DNA of 64,000 bases. Origin: Bacteroidetes bacterium 37-13 (GTDB lineage: Bacteria; Bacteroidota; Bacteroidia; Chitinophagales; LD1). The DNA is taken from NCBI GenBank assembly GCA_001897535.1, contig MKTC01000016.1, positions 186,958 to 250,957 on the forward strand. The letters are read 5' to 3'. The position numbers were made by a program, and so were the translations under genes. The notes below the pieces were generated by a model, which saw only the letters and a program-made list of their open reading frames with translations, searched no databases and was not told the DNA's origin. Within the stretch, counting starts at the first letter, position 1. Each line of letters opens with the position of its first letter. This document shows, in pieces, positions 17,993 through 27,416 of the stretch.

Positions 17993-19693
17993 ATGATAAA
18001 AAAAGAACAACTTTTCGCTAACCTGAAGTATGATTTTGCTTCCGGATTAGTGGTATTTTTAGTAGCACTTCCGCTATGTTTAGGAATTGCAATGGCATCT
18101 GGTGCGCCACTATTTGCAGGGATTATTACCGGAATAATTGGCGGTATTGTAGTGGGCAGTATTTCAAATTCAAACATCAGCGTTTCCGGCCCTGCTGCGG
18201 GGCTCACAGCTATTATTATTGCAGCAATTTCTTCTTTAGGTTCGTATGAAACATTTTTAACTACCGTGTTTATTGCCGGTATCATTCAACTTATATTAGG
18301 AATTTTAAAAACCGGAGCAGTTTCTAATTATTTTCCCAATAATGTAATTGAAGGAATGTTGGCAGGTATTGGCATTATTATTATTACAAAGCAAATTCCT
18401 AAAGCGCTTGGCGCTGATATAGAAGTAGGCAGCGGTTTGGCAATTTTTACAGATATAGCTGAGTCGTTTACACAAATACAGCCTGGGGTTTTGGTTATTA
18501 CGGTGGCTTCGCTGGCTATTATTTTGGCTTGGGATAAAGTGAATTTTTTGAAAAAAATTAAAGTTCTCCCTAGTGCTTTGGTGGCAGTAATTGTCGGCAC
18601 AATGCTGAATGAAATATTTATTGCAACAGGAAATTCTCTTGCTGTTACTTCAAATAACTATTTAGTTACACTTCCCATAATTTCAAATTTCAACGAACTA
18701 AAAGAAGTATTTATTCAGCCCGATTTTCTAAACTTTTCAAACGGGTTTAATTACCAAAGTTTCCTTAATAAAGAAGTATGGACAATTGCCGGAACTATTG
18801 CTATTGTGGCTTCATTGGAAACACTTTTATGTATTGAAGCAACCGATAGAATTGACCCGCAAAAAAGGCTTACCGATACTAATTTAGAACTTAAAGCGCA
18901 AGGCATTGGAAACATCATCAGTTCGCTTGTTGGCGGCTTACCAATGACCTCTGTTGTGGTACGCTCATCAGCCAATGCCAATGCTGGTGCCAAAACCAAA
19001 ATGTCCACCATTGTTCATGGTTTATTACTTTTGGTTTGTGTATTAACTATTCCATTTTTCTTAAACAAAATACCTTTAGCAACATTAGCTGCAATACTTT
19101 TAGTCATCGGTTTCAAATTAGCCCGACCGGCAGTTTTCAAACACTTCTTTAAAAGAGGGAAATACCAATTTACGCCTTTTATAGTAACGGTTGTAACAGT
19201 TGTATTTCAAGATTTACTTATTGGTGTTGCATTAGGAATGGGTGTGAGTATTTTCTCCATTTTAAAAGGAAATATGGAACGCGCTTACTACTTCAGAAAA
19301 GAAGAATATAAAGATGGAGATATAATTCATATTCACTTAGCCCAAGAAGTTTCTTTCCTAAACAAAGCCGCAATTTTATTTACACTCGATGCTATTCCAA
19401 ACAACTCAAAAGTAATTATCAATGCTTCGGATACGGTTTACATTGCGCACGACATCTTAGATAGCCTGCGGGAATTTCGGGATATTAGAGCTCCGCTTAG
19501 AGATGTGGAAATTACGCTTATTGGCTTTAAAGATGAATACAACTTAGAGAACACTGACACAAATTCAAAACGAGTTTCTATAGAACATTCACTTTTAATA
19601 AAGCATAGAAACAGAATGAAAACTTCTGATAAGCTGATTGAAGAAATAAAAAGTGAAAAGAAGAAGAAAAGGGCAAAATCTACAACTCTATAA
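17993..19693 (+). CDS. SulP family anion transporter, likely bicarbonate
   Basis: The 566-residue protein opens with the SulP signature region (about 10-60: a DFASGLVVFLVALPLCLGIA segment), carries about 12 membrane segments and has a C-terminal cytoplasmic part (about 440-530) resembling a STAS domain. SulP proteins carry sulfate, bicarbonate or other anions. The next gene, 66 bases downstream on the same strand, is a beta-carbonic anhydrase, which suggests bicarbonate as the substrate, as in known SulP-carbonic anhydrase pairs and fusions. The link is an inference from context. Confidence 0.9.
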   Translation: MIKKEQLFANLKYDFASGLVVFLVALPLCLGIAMASGAPLFAGIITGIIGGIVVGSISNSNISVSGPAAGLTAIIIAAISSLGSYETFLTTVFIAGIIQLILGILKTGAVSNYFPNNVIEGMLAGIGIIIITKQIPKALGADIEVGSGLAIFTDIAESFTQIQPGVLVITVASLAIILAWDKVNFLKKIKVLPSALVAVIVGTMLNEIFIATGNSLAVTSNNYLVTLPIISNFNELKEVFIQPDFLNFSNGFNYQSFLNKEVWTIAGTIAIVASLETLLCIEATDRIDPQKRLTDTNLELKAQGIGNIISSLVGGLPMTSVVVRSSANANAGAKTKMSTIVHGLLLLVCVLTIPFFLNKIPLATLAAILLVIGFKLARPAVFKHFFKRGKYQFTPFIVTVVTVVFQDLLIGVALGMGVSIFSILKGNMERAYYFRKEEYKDGDIIHIHLAQEVSFLNKAAILFTLDAIPNNSKVIINASDTVYIAHDILDSLREFRDIRAPLRDVEITLIGFKDEYNLENTDTNSKRVSIEHSLLIKHRNRMKTSDKLIEEIKSEKKKKRAKSTTL

Positions 19694-19759
19694 TAATCAA
19701 AATTACAGTTTCGATTATGCCGCAAAATCATTTTTCATTAAAACAAAATACAAATTAAA

Positions 19760-20404
19760 ATGTCAGACTTTTATAGTAAAATAATAGAGAATAATAAGAA
19801 ATGGGTTGAAACACAATTAGCATTAGACCCTGATTTTTTTAACCGCTTAAAAGATGTTCAAAACCCACCACTGCTGTGGATTGGTTGCTCTGATAGTCGC
19901 GTGCCGGCAAACCAAATTATTGGAGCAAAACCGGGTGAAGTTTTTGTTCATCGCAATATTGCAAATATGGTTGTGCATTCAGACATGAATATGCTGAGTG
20001 TATTAGACTATTCCGTGAATATTTTAAAAGTGAAACACATTATTGTGTGTGGACACTACGGCTGCGGTGGCGTGAAAGCTGCGATGGGCAAATCATCTTT
20101 TGGAGTAATTGATAACTGGATTCGCCATATTAAAGACAGCTACAAATTTCATAAAACAGAAATTGAAAATTGTGCCAATGAAAAGGATAAACTCAATTGC
20201 TTTGTTGAATGGAATATAAAACAGCAAGTGCTTAATCTTGCTTCAACATCTATTGTGCAACAAGCATGGCACAACAAGCAAGAGCTTTCAATACACGGCT
20301 GGGTTTATGGGCTAGAAACCGGTTTGGTAAAAGACTTAGACGTTTCTTTTAGTTCGCATAGCGACCTTAAATACAGTGATGTTTACAAATTAGAATTTGA
20401 ATAA
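19760..20404 (+). CDS. Beta-class carbonic anhydrase
   Basis: The 214-residue enzyme interconverts CO2 and bicarbonate with zinc. The zinc ligands are visible in CSDSRVP (Cys and the Asp-Arg dyad, about 40-46) and HYGCGGV (His and Cys, about 99-105). Length and motif order are typical of beta carbonic anhydrases. It follows the SulP transporter and is followed by a strong bidirectional terminator, so the pair forms one unit. Confidence 0.94.
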   Translation: MSDFYSKIIENNKKWVETQLALDPDFFNRLKDVQNPPLLWIGCSDSRVPANQIIGAKPGEVFVHRNIANMVVHSDMNMLSVLDYSVNILKVKHIIVCGHYGCGGVKAAMGKSSFGVIDNWIRHIKDSYKFHKTEIENCANEKDKLNCFVEWNIKQQVLNLASTSIVQQAWHNKQELSIHGWVYGLETGLVKDLDVSFSSHSDLKYSDVYKLEFE

Positions 20405-20412
20405 AAAGCATA

Positions 20413-20445
20413 AAAAAAGGGATAGTGTTATTACTATCCCTTTTC
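20413..20445. terminator. Bidirectional intrinsic terminator between carbonic anhydrase and pdhB
   Basis: An 8-bp stem (GGGATAGT / ACTATCCC) with a 6-base loop is flanked by an A run on the left and a T run on the right, so it can terminate both the rightward carbonic anhydrase message and the leftward pdhB message. Confidence 0.85.
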
Positions 20446-20466
20446 TACTCAAGAGCTAATGTGTAT

Positions 20467-21444
20467 TTACTTATAGCAAACCGACTTTACTACTTCTACT
20501 ACTTTTTCTACCGAAGGCAAGTAAGCTTCAACTAAGTTTGGCGCATAGTGCATAGAAGCATCAGCACCGCAAACACGTCTAATTGGCGCGTCTAAATAAT
20601 CAAAAGCATTGCGCTGTACCTGGAAAGTAATTTCCGAAGCAATAGAAGCGAATGGCCAACTTTCATCTACAATTACCAAGCGGTTAGTTTTCTTTACCGA
20701 TTGCAGAATTGTTTCCACATCTAAAGGGCGAATAGTTCTTAAATCAATTACTTCAGCATTTATACCACTCTCTGCAAGTGCATCTGCTGCTTGCAAAGCA
20801 ATTTTCATCATCTTATTATAGCTCACCAAGGTTACATCTGTTCCTTCGCGTTTCACATCTGCTTTTCCAATTTCAATCACATACTCTTCATCAGGAATTT
20901 CGCCCATATCAGAATACATCACTTCACTCTCCATAAAAACAACCGGATCGTTATCGCGAATGGCAGCTTTTAGCAAACCCTTGGCATCGTAAGGATTAGA
21001 AGGAGAAATTACTTTTAAACCCGGCACACAAGCCAGCATATTGGTAAACATTTGAGAGTGCTGTGCCGCCAACTGTCCGGCACTGCCTTGCGGCCCTCTA
21101 AACACAATTGGGCATAGAAATTCGCCAGCGCTCATTGCATTTACTTTTGCCGCACCATTTATGATTTGGTCAAACGCTAAAAGCGCAAAGTTCCAAGTCA
21201 TAAATTCAATAATTGGCTTAGTGCCATTCATGGCAGCGCCAACTCCAATACCTGCAAAACCTAATTCAGAAATTGGCGTATCAATTACTCTTTTGGCTCC
21301 AAACTCAGCTAACATTCCTTGGCTCACTTTGTAAGCTCCATCATAGTCTGCCACTTCTTCGCCCATTAAAAAAACACGTGGGTCGTTTCGCATTTCTTCG
21401 CTCATGGCTTCGCGTAAAGCTTCGCGGAATCTAAGTTTTCTCAT
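20467..21444 (-). CDS. pdhB: Pyruvate dehydrogenase E1 component, beta subunit
   Basis: The 325-residue protein matches transketolase-type E1 beta subunits: MRKLRFREALREAM at the start, the MGEEV segment (about 27-31), the E1 beta thiamine-diphosphate and K-ion region (GFAGIGVGAAMNG, about 83-95), and the C-terminal transketolase domain with VIDLRTIRPLD. It works with the alpha subunit to feed pyruvate carbon into acetyl-CoA; the alpha gene is not adjacent in this window. The sister enzymes for branched-chain 2-oxo acids are similar, so the substrate is likely but not certain. Confidence 0.88.
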   Translation of the reverse strand: MRKLRFREALREAMSEEMRNDPRVFLMGEEVADYDGAYKVSQGMLAEFGAKRVIDTPISELGFAGIGVGAAMNGTKPIIEFMTWNFALLAFDQIINGAAKVNAMSAGEFLCPIVFRGPQGSAGQLAAQHSQMFTNMLACVPGLKVISPSNPYDAKGLLKAAIRDNDPVVFMESEVMYSDMGEIPDEEYVIEIGKADVKREGTDVTLVSYNKMMKIALQAADALAESGINAEVIDLRTIRPLDVETILQSVKKTNRLVIVDESWPFASIASEITFQVQRNAFDYLDAPIRRVCGADASMHYAPNLVEAYLPSVEKVVEVVKSVCYK

Positions 21445-21483
21445 TTTCTTTTCCGTTTAAAACGTTTTTAAAAGCGGTGCAAA

Positions 21484-21513
21484 ATAAAAAAGGTTGGCAG
21501 TAAAACCAACCTT
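21484..21513 (-). terminator. Intrinsic terminator after tRNA-His
   Basis: On the minus strand an 8-bp stem (AAGGTTGG / CCAACCTT) with an 8-base loop is followed by a run of T. It sits three bases beyond the tRNA 3' end and insulates the tRNA from pdhB. Confidence 0.8.
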
Positions 21514-21516
21514 TTG

Positions 21517-21591
21517 GGCGACCAATGGGACTCGAACCCACGACCAACGGAACCACAAACCGCTACTCTAACCAACTGAGCTATGGTCGCC
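21517..21591 (-). tRNA. tRNA-His (anticodon GTG)
   Basis: The minus strand folds into a full cloverleaf: acceptor stem GCGACCA/TGGTCGC, D arm with AGTTGG, an anticodon loop centred on GTG, and a T arm with GGTTCGAGTCC. An extra G at the 5' end pairs with C at position 73, the identity mark of tRNA-His (G-1). The CCA end is not fully encoded. The 31-39 pair of the anticodon stem is a T-T mismatch. Confidence 0.95.
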
Positions 21592-21702
21592 ATTTTTATG
21601 AGGCGCGAAGATAATGCCTTATTCGCAAAAGTTGAAGTTTCTTTGCAAGAAAAAAATAAGAGCAAACTAAATCCAAAGTAGGCTTAAATATTGAATACAC
21701 TA

Positions 21703-23454
21703 TTACTCTACTTGGAAACGCCAACGCTCAGTCTCTTCTTTATCTTTTTGAACTTGTTTTTTCTTTCCTTTTGCTATTGATGTATTCTTAAATAGTACAT
21801 CAAAATTTTTATCGTTTTGAATTACTGCAATTGCCTTTTGCAAAGGATTATTCAACACATTACTCACTTGCCAAAACACATTTGCATCAAATAAATTACG
21901 AGCCAAATTTGCTTTTACTGCAATTGGCAAAGCTTTTGAAGAACGTTTTAAATCATGCGCTTTTGAAGTGCGATAATCTTTATCTCCAAACTTTATAGTT
22001 GTAAATTCCGTGATTACAGTATCTTCTTTTGGCACAGTAATATCGTTTAAAAAAGAAGTGTCGGACTCAGCTGCGGCATATAAGTTTTGGTAAAAAGAAT
22101 CGGGCACCACATAGCTACTGATGAACGACTCGGCAGTTGGAAACTGCGCCAAAATTTTAGCTCTATTTTTATCTAAATATTCTGCCCCGTGTTGAACCAA
22201 AAATCCTCTGCGAATTAAAGCATTGTAATAGCGCGAACCACCGGTGGTATCAACAGGAACAAAATAATCGGGCGAAACACCACCTCCGCCATAAACTGTT
22301 CTGCCCGAATAAATTGTTTTATACTTTAAAGAATCGGGCTGCTTAAATGTATCGCTACCAAAAAGCTCGCCACTATTGTATCTGCGCATGTATTCATCGT
22401 TGTAATCTTTTTTGCCATTATCGTAAGGACGCTGAATGCAGCGATCGCTTGGAATATAATAATGCGCTGTAGTAAGTTTTATTTGTGAGCCATCGGGCAG
22501 GTTAAATGGCTTTTGCACTAAACCTTTTCCCCATGTTCTTCTGCCAACCAATAAACCTCTATCGTTATCTTGAATACAGCCTGAAAGAATTTCACTGGCA
22601 GAAGCAGAACCTTCGTTGATTAAAACAATTACTTTTCCGAACTTAAACATACCATTTCCATTGGCTCTGCTTTCGCTCTTTTGGCTATGCAGGCCTTGGG
22701 TGTAAACAATCATTTGGTCTTTCATTAAAAATTGATTGCAAAGATCAATTGCTGTGTATAGGTAACCTCCGGTATTATCTTGCAAATCAACAATAATATT
22801 CTTCATGCCTTTGTTGCGCAAGTCCTTTACTGCTGTATGAAATTCTTGCATAGTAGTTGCAGCAAATCTTGAAATTTTCACATAACCAACATCGGGCAAA
22901 ACCATGTAATGCGCTTCTACACTGTATATTGGAATTTTATCGCGCTGAATTACAAACGTTAATGGCTGAGTGTTTCCTTTTCGAATAATACTTACGCTCA
23001 CTTTGCTACCTTTCGGTCCACGCAAATGTTTTATCACCCAATTATTATCCAAACCTTTAAAAACTGCTGTGGTATCATCTACTTTCACAATTCTATCGCC
23101 AACGCGAATACCAACCTTTTCTGATGGGCAACCGCTAATTACTTCTTGAACGGTAATTGTATCTTTTAAAATTTGAAATGAAATTCCAACGCCTTCAAAA
23201 TTGGCTTGCAAAGGTTCTTCGCTACGTTTTACATCTTGAGCTTTCACATAAGAACTATGCGGATCTAAATCTTCTAAAATTTTCGCAATAGCATCATCAA
23301 CCAATTTTTTATTATCAACTGTATCCGTGTAATAAGCATTTACAATATTCAATACATCTTTAAACTTTTGTCCTTGGTCGTAAGTTGGAAGTTGCGAAAA
23401 CGCTGAACTTGCTGCCATTGCAAAACATGCAGCTACTACAATTATTTTTTTCAT
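21703..23454 (-). CDS. C-terminal processing peptidase (S41 family), exported
   Basis: The 583-residue protein has a signal peptide, a PDZ domain (about 75-160) and an S41 protease core. The catalytic Ser lies in GSASASE (about 282-288) and the catalytic Lys in TWGKGLVQ roughly 25 residues later. Tail-specific proteases of this kind cut envelope proteins near the C terminus. The start at 23454 is preferred because MKKIIVVAA opens the signal peptide. The gene is the last of a run of leftward envelope genes that begins with the OmpH pair. Confidence 0.92.
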   Translation of the reverse strand: MKKIIVVAACFAMAASSAFSQLPTYDQGQKFKDVLNIVNAYYTDTVDNKKLVDDAIAKILEDLDPHSSYVKAQDVKRSEEPLQANFEGVGISFQILKDTITVQEVISGCPSEKVGIRVGDRIVKVDDTTAVFKGLDNNWVIKHLRGPKGSKVSVSIIRKGNTQPLTFVIQRDKIPIYSVEAHYMVLPDVGYVKISRFAATTMQEFHTAVKDLRNKGMKNIIVDLQDNTGGYLYTAIDLCNQFLMKDQMIVYTQGLHSQKSESRANGNGMFKFGKVIVLINEGSASASEILSGCIQDNDRGLLVGRRTWGKGLVQKPFNLPDGSQIKLTTAHYYIPSDRCIQRPYDNGKKDYNDEYMRRYNSGELFGSDTFKQPDSLKYKTIYSGRTVYGGGGVSPDYFVPVDTTGGSRYYNALIRRGFLVQHGAEYLDKNRAKILAQFPTAESFISSYVVPDSFYQNLYAAAESDTSFLNDITVPKEDTVITEFTTIKFGDKDYRTSKAHDLKRSSKALPIAVKANLARNLFDANVFWQVSNVLNNPLQKAIAVIQNDKNFDVLFKNTSIAKGKKKQVQKDKEETERWRFQVE

Positions 23455-23507
23455 CTGTAAAAAATGTAATTTCAAATAAAAGAAAACCTACGCTCTGTGC
23501 AAGAAAG

Positions 23508-24692
23508 TTATTTCCCTTCCACTAAAATCTTTTTTAATTCTTCTGCTCCCACAGTAGGCACGCGCTCTTCTTTTGCTCGAAGAATGGCGTAATCACAAGC
23601 TTTTATTGCTTCTTTTATGTTGCCTGTTTTGTAAAGTAAATAAGCGTAAGTGAGATTATTGGTTGAAGTATTTTTCAAATTCACAGCTTCAAAAGCCCAT
23701 TTTTCTGCTTTCTTTAAAAGTGGCTTGTCGCTTACATTTAAGTAATAATTCCAAGCAATATCATTTAAAAGATAGGCATCTTTTTTATCTGCTTTTTTTA
23801 AATAATTAGTTGCAAATTTATCGTAGCTAACCCAATCATTATTGCGTGCGGCATATTCCATAGAAAGCTTGTTTATTTGTTGCTTTGAGTCCGCTGCATT
23901 ATAGCTTTCAAGCATTTTAATTCCGGCATCAAAAAGTGCTTTGTCATTTTTGCTAAGCGCATCATTCATGCTTCTTTCTGCAAGTTGATTTAATTTTCCT
24001 TCTACCACTTTTGCACCTAAATTTTGGTTGTAGTATTCTTTATTTTTTAAAATATAAGGTAAACCCGGAGATGCAATATGTGTGGTATAAGTAAAAATAT
24101 CTTTCACCATTTTTGGATTTTGCAATTCACTTTCCGGTAAAGATTTTAGCAATTCCGAAAAAGCCTTTTCAAAATTTTCGCCTTCATTAAAAAGAGCTTC
24201 TACATAGGTTTTCATAAATTCAGGAGTGCGATTTCCGGCATCGTATTTTCCCTTTAAAGCATCTAACTCACCCGGAAGTTGATTGTTTGATTTCTTTCCT
24301 GTAGCAACCAATAAATCAGGCGTTGCTAAACCCACCAAACGGTTCACTACTTTTCTATTGCCATCAATCCAAAGCATGGTTGGGTAAGCGCGCACACCAA
24401 ACTCCGCGGCAATGGAAGGTCCTTCCCCTTTTTCCATATCAAATTTGGAGTTAATGAATTTTGCATTGAAATAATTTCCTACTTCTTCTTTTGGAAACAC
24501 ATCTGCTGCCAATCTTTTACAAGGTCCGCACCAAGTGGTGTAGCAATCCATAAAAATAAGTTTGTTTTCTTGCTTAGCTTTTGCCAAAAGTTGCTCGAAA
24601 GTTTTATCGTGTTCAAAAATTATTCCTTGAGCATTGGATTGAATACCAAATGCGGAAAGAAGAATTAAAAGAATAAAAGTTCCTTTTTTCAT
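23508..24692 (-). CDS. Thioredoxin-fold protein with helical C-terminal extension
   Basis: The 394-residue protein has a signal peptide, then a thioredoxin-like domain with the redox motif CGPC in TTWCGPCKRL (about 53-62) and the cis-Pro region AYPTMLW (about 107-113). The C-terminal 230 residues are helical and look like tetratricopeptide-type repeats. It probably reduces or isomerises disulfides of exported proteins. It lies just downstream of murI on the same strand with a 12-base gap. Confidence 0.87.
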   Translation of the reverse strand: MKKGTFILLILLSAFGIQSNAQGIIFEHDKTFEQLLAKAKQENKLIFMDCYTTWCGPCKRLAADVFPKEEVGNYFNAKFINSKFDMEKGEGPSIAAEFGVRAYPTMLWIDGNRKVVNRLVGLATPDLLVATGKKSNNQLPGELDALKGKYDAGNRTPEFMKTYVEALFNEGENFEKAFSELLKSLPESELQNPKMVKDIFTYTTHIASPGLPYILKNKEYYNQNLGAKVVEGKLNQLAERSMNDALSKNDKALFDAGIKMLESYNAADSKQQINKLSMEYAARNNDWVSYDKFATNYLKKADKKDAYLLNDIAWNYYLNVSDKPLLKKAEKWAFEAVNLKNTSTNNLTYAYLLYKTGNIKEAIKACDYAILRAKEERVPTVGAEELKKILVEGK

Positions 24693-24704
24693 AACTGATT
24701 TTTT

Positions 24705-25523
24705 TTAACTGAGTTTCCAAATTTTAGCGAGTTCTAATTTAATTTTTTCTCCATAAAAAATTTGAGTTGTTTGCTCAAAGTTTTCGGTGTAATCGCTTAC
24801 ATAAAATTCATTTTCACTGCTTTTCTTGTTGCTAAGTAAATAAAGTCTTTGTAACTCTAATTGTACTTCGCGTGCGGCATAAATAGTATTATCAAAAATT
24901 TTGACATGCGGAGGCAGCAGATCTGCAATTTTATCTTTAATGAGCGGATAGTGTGTGCAAGCTAAAATTAGTGCATCAATATCTTCAAATTCTTTGCGGT
25001 TGATGTAATACTGCAAAACTCCGTCAATAGTTGAATTTGGCGCAAATCCTGCTTCTATCATTGGTGCTAAAAGCGGAGTTGCCAACGAAGTAATTTCCAA
25101 CTCTGGTTTTTGTTGCTTAAACAATGATTCATAAACGCCTGATTGCACCGTTGCTTGCGTTCCAATTATTCCTATTTTTTTTATGCTTTCATCTTGTGTT
25201 ACTGCAAGTACTACAGGATGTATCACACCAAAAATATGAATGTCATCTTTGTACATTTCGTGTAAAAAACGGTACGAAACCGCTGTTGCAGAATTGCAAG
25301 CAATCACAATGGCTTTGCAGCCTTTCTCGATTAAAAAATCAGTGATAATATAGGAATATTGCTTTATAGCTCTTGCCGATTTATCGCCATAAGGCAGATG
25401 TGCTGTATCGCCAAAATAGATAAGTTTTTCGTTTGGCAGTAGCTTAGAAATAGCATTGGCGACCGTTAGGCCGCCAATACCACTATCAAAAACACCAATA
25501 GGTTGAGATTTATTTAACTTCAA
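24705..25523 (-). CDS. murI: Glutamate racemase
   Basis: The 272-residue enzyme makes D-glutamate for peptidoglycan. The two catalytic Cys motifs are present: ACNSATA (about 76-82) and ACTHYPLI (about 188-195), and the N terminus GVFDSGIGGLTV is typical. It is separated from the OmpH gene upstream by only 6 bases, and the order ompH-ompH-murI is common in Bacteroidota near bamA. Confidence 0.95.
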   Translation of the reverse strand: MKLNKSQPIGVFDSGIGGLTVANAISKLLPNEKLIYFGDTAHLPYGDKSARAIKQYSYIITDFLIEKGCKAIVIACNSATAVSYRFLHEMYKDDIHIFGVIHPVVLAVTQDESIKKIGIIGTQATVQSGVYESLFKQQKPELEITSLATPLLAPMIEAGFAPNSTIDGVLQYYINRKEFEDIDALILACTHYPLIKDKIADLLPPHVKIFDNTIYAAREVQLELQRLYLLSNKKSSENEFYVSDYTENFEQTTQIFYGEKIKLELAKIWKLS

Positions 25524-25529
25524 AATATT

Positions 25530-26096
25530 TTATTTTGTGCCTGCAGGTTTTACCGGTGTAGTTGTTTTAGGTGCAGTTGGAGCAGCAGGAGCGCTGGCTG
25601 CAATTTTCTTTTTCAAACTTTCGGTTACATCAAATTCTCCTTTAGGGAAGTATGGTACGCCACCACTTGCAACATCTAAAATGTAAGTGTAGTTACCTTC
25701 TTTAGCCACTTCATCTAAAAGTTTAATGTACTTATCGTTAATTGGCTTCATCAATTCCATTTGATATTTTTCTAATTCGCCTTGTACTTTTTCTTCAAAA
25801 GCTTGAATACGTCTTTGCAAATCTTGAAGCTCTTGAATTTTTGCTTCTAAAATTGCTTCCATCATATTCTTGCCGTTGTCTTGCACATCTTTACTTTTGG
25901 TTTCGTACTCTTTGTACATGGTTTCAAGCACTTTGGTGTAATCGCCTTTCTTCTTTTCTAATGCTTCTTGCATTTGCTTAAATTCCGGCATTGAGTGCAA
26001 CACTTCTGCTGAATTTAAGTGCCCTATTTTTTGAGTTTGAGTGTAAGCGCTTGTTAATAAAAAAGCACAAAATACAGTTGCTAATAATTTCTTCAT
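25530..26096 (-). CDS. OmpH/Skp family periplasmic chaperone (second copy)
   Basis: The 188-residue protein has a signal peptide and then a long coiled-coil stretch (about 35-130) typical of Skp/OmpH, ending in an Ala/Pro/Thr-rich tail. Skp proteins hold unfolded outer-membrane proteins on their way to the Bam complex. It lies 54 bases after the first copy on the same strand. A -7 like motif (TATCTTCG) lies just upstream, so it may also have its own promoter. Confidence 0.9.
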   Translation of the reverse strand: MKKLLATVFCAFLLTSAYTQTQKIGHLNSAEVLHSMPEFKQMQEALEKKKGDYTKVLETMYKEYETKSKDVQDNGKNMMEAILEAKIQELQDLQRRIQAFEEKVQGELEKYQMELMKPINDKYIKLLDEVAKEGNYTYILDVASGGVPYFPKGEFDVTESLKKKIAASAPAAPTAPKTTTPVKPAGTK

Positions 26097-26150
26097 GTCT
26101 TGTTTTTAATTAAAAAAGGTTTGCGAAGATAGAAACTTCGGTTAATTATT

Positions 26151-26687
26151 TTACTTAGTTGCCGGAGCGGTGGTTGTTTTAGAAATTCCAAGTGCCGATA
26201 AAATATCTTCACTTCTATTTAAGCGCTCGCTGTAATAAAGGATTGAAGGCCCGCTCGATTTATCTAAAATTAAGTCGTAGCCTTTAGCTTCAGCATATTT
26301 CTTCATCTCGTTATATACTTTGTCTTGAATTGGTTTTACTAATTCTTGGCGCTTTGTAAAAAGTTCGCCATTGGGGCCAAACTTTGCTTTTTGGAAATCC
26401 TTAACAGCACTCTCTTTGGTTTCAATTTCTTTGATTCGTTGCTGCTTCATTTGGTCGGTAAGCAATACTTGCTCCGATTGAAATTTACGATAAGCATTGT
26501 CCACATCTTTCATTTGTGCATCTACATCTTTTTGCCAGCCGGCTGCAATGTTATCTAATTGCGTTTGGGCATCGGTGTATTGTTTCATTTTAGAAAGTAT
26601 GTATTCTACATCTACAATACAATACTTTTGGGCATTTGCAGCAAATGTTGCTGTTGTTACCAATAATAGAACAAGTAATTTTTTCAT
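26151..26687 (-). CDS. OmpH/Skp family periplasmic chaperone (first copy)
   Basis: The 178-residue protein has a signal peptide ending near NAQK, a short hydrophobic strand (YCIVDVEYIL) and a long coiled coil (about 40-130). It is a paralogue of the next gene, and both end in Ala/Thr/Pro-rich tails. Both would act in the periplasm on outer-membrane protein precursors. The stretch upstream, up to the decayed toxin gene, has no further Bam gene. Confidence 0.9.
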   Translation of the reverse strand: MKKLLVLLLVTTATFAANAQKYCIVDVEYILSKMKQYTDAQTQLDNIAAGWQKDVDAQMKDVDNAYRKFQSEQVLLTDQMKQQRIKEIETKESAVKDFQKAKFGPNGELFTKRQELVKPIQDKVYNEMKKYAEAKGYDLILDKSSGPSILYYSERLNRSEDILSALGISKTTTAPATK

Positions 26688-26787
26688 GGTGAATAATTTC
26701 GGAATTGGAAACGAAGATGTGGGCTAAAGATTATTGAACCTAATTTTCTTAACAGAACTTATCAATTTTTTCTTGAGCCAAAGTATT

Positions 26788-27100
26788 TCACTTTTGCTTG
26801 CGAGCAATTCTAGTTCTCCATGTTTTAGGATATCGCGCTAAATGAAGTATTGCAATTACTGTTATCACATCTTCTTGCACCACATAAAATATGCCAAACG
26901 GAAATCGTTTTGTTTTTATCTTTCTAATTTCTTTATACTCTACAGCACGCAATAATGGCTTGCGTAAAATTGCATTTATTGCTACATCAACAGACAATAA
27001 AAAATCTTCACCTAACCCTTGGAACCTGCAACTCTTACCAATTATATGCTTCTTGAACATCTTGTTCAACCTTCGTGAGCAAATTTAGCTGGTAGTTCGT
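26788..27100 (-). pseudogene. ParE/RelE-type toxin, frameshifted and without a start codon
   Basis: The C-terminal two thirds in one frame show the family pattern: GLGEDF, then IRKIKTKRFPFGIFYVV, IAILHLARYPKTW. The missing N terminus is found in another frame just upstream (LLTKVEQDVQEAYNW). The frames meet at 27034-27037, where the codons for W-Y-E-S have lost about two bases. The expected start (MNYQLNLL) has ACG at 27098-27100 in place of ATG. Both defects would stop the toxin being made. It overlaps the end of the antitoxin frame by 16 bases, the usual antitoxin-toxin order. Confidence 0.78.
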
Positions 27101-27303
27101 TTTGCCTTTTTCGTACGCACACTTTTCTTAACTACTTCCCACGTTGTACGTTTGGCAGTACTTTTGTACATATTTAATCGTTCGTCCAACATTTCTTTCT
27201 GCTGTTTAGAAAGAGTGATTTTATCTTCTGCAATACTGTCCCAAATTTCTTCAACTAATAACACTTTTTCTGACGTGCTTAAGTCTTTGTAATTCAGTAA
27301 ATC
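27085..27303 (-). pseudogene. Addiction-module antitoxin, start codon apparently lost
   Basis: An open frame on the minus strand encodes about 70 residues of the putative addiction module component family: KDLSTSEKVLLVEEIWDSI with the hallmark IWDSI, then KQQKEMLDERL and TTWEVVKK. It ends at 27085, overlapping the toxin frame. Upstream, a stop at about 27304 precedes the family N terminus and no ATG, GTG or TTG lies between; CTG at 27295-27297 is the only near-start. Either an unusual start is used or the start was lost as the module decayed. Confidence 0.65.
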
Positions 27304-27416
27304 TATATACGATGTTTATACAAAGATAATAATGTTTGCAACACATTGCTCTTGCCTAATCACACTTATTAAACTCCTCCTTAAATAAAAAAAACTACTC
27401 AAAAAGCCTCTCACTT

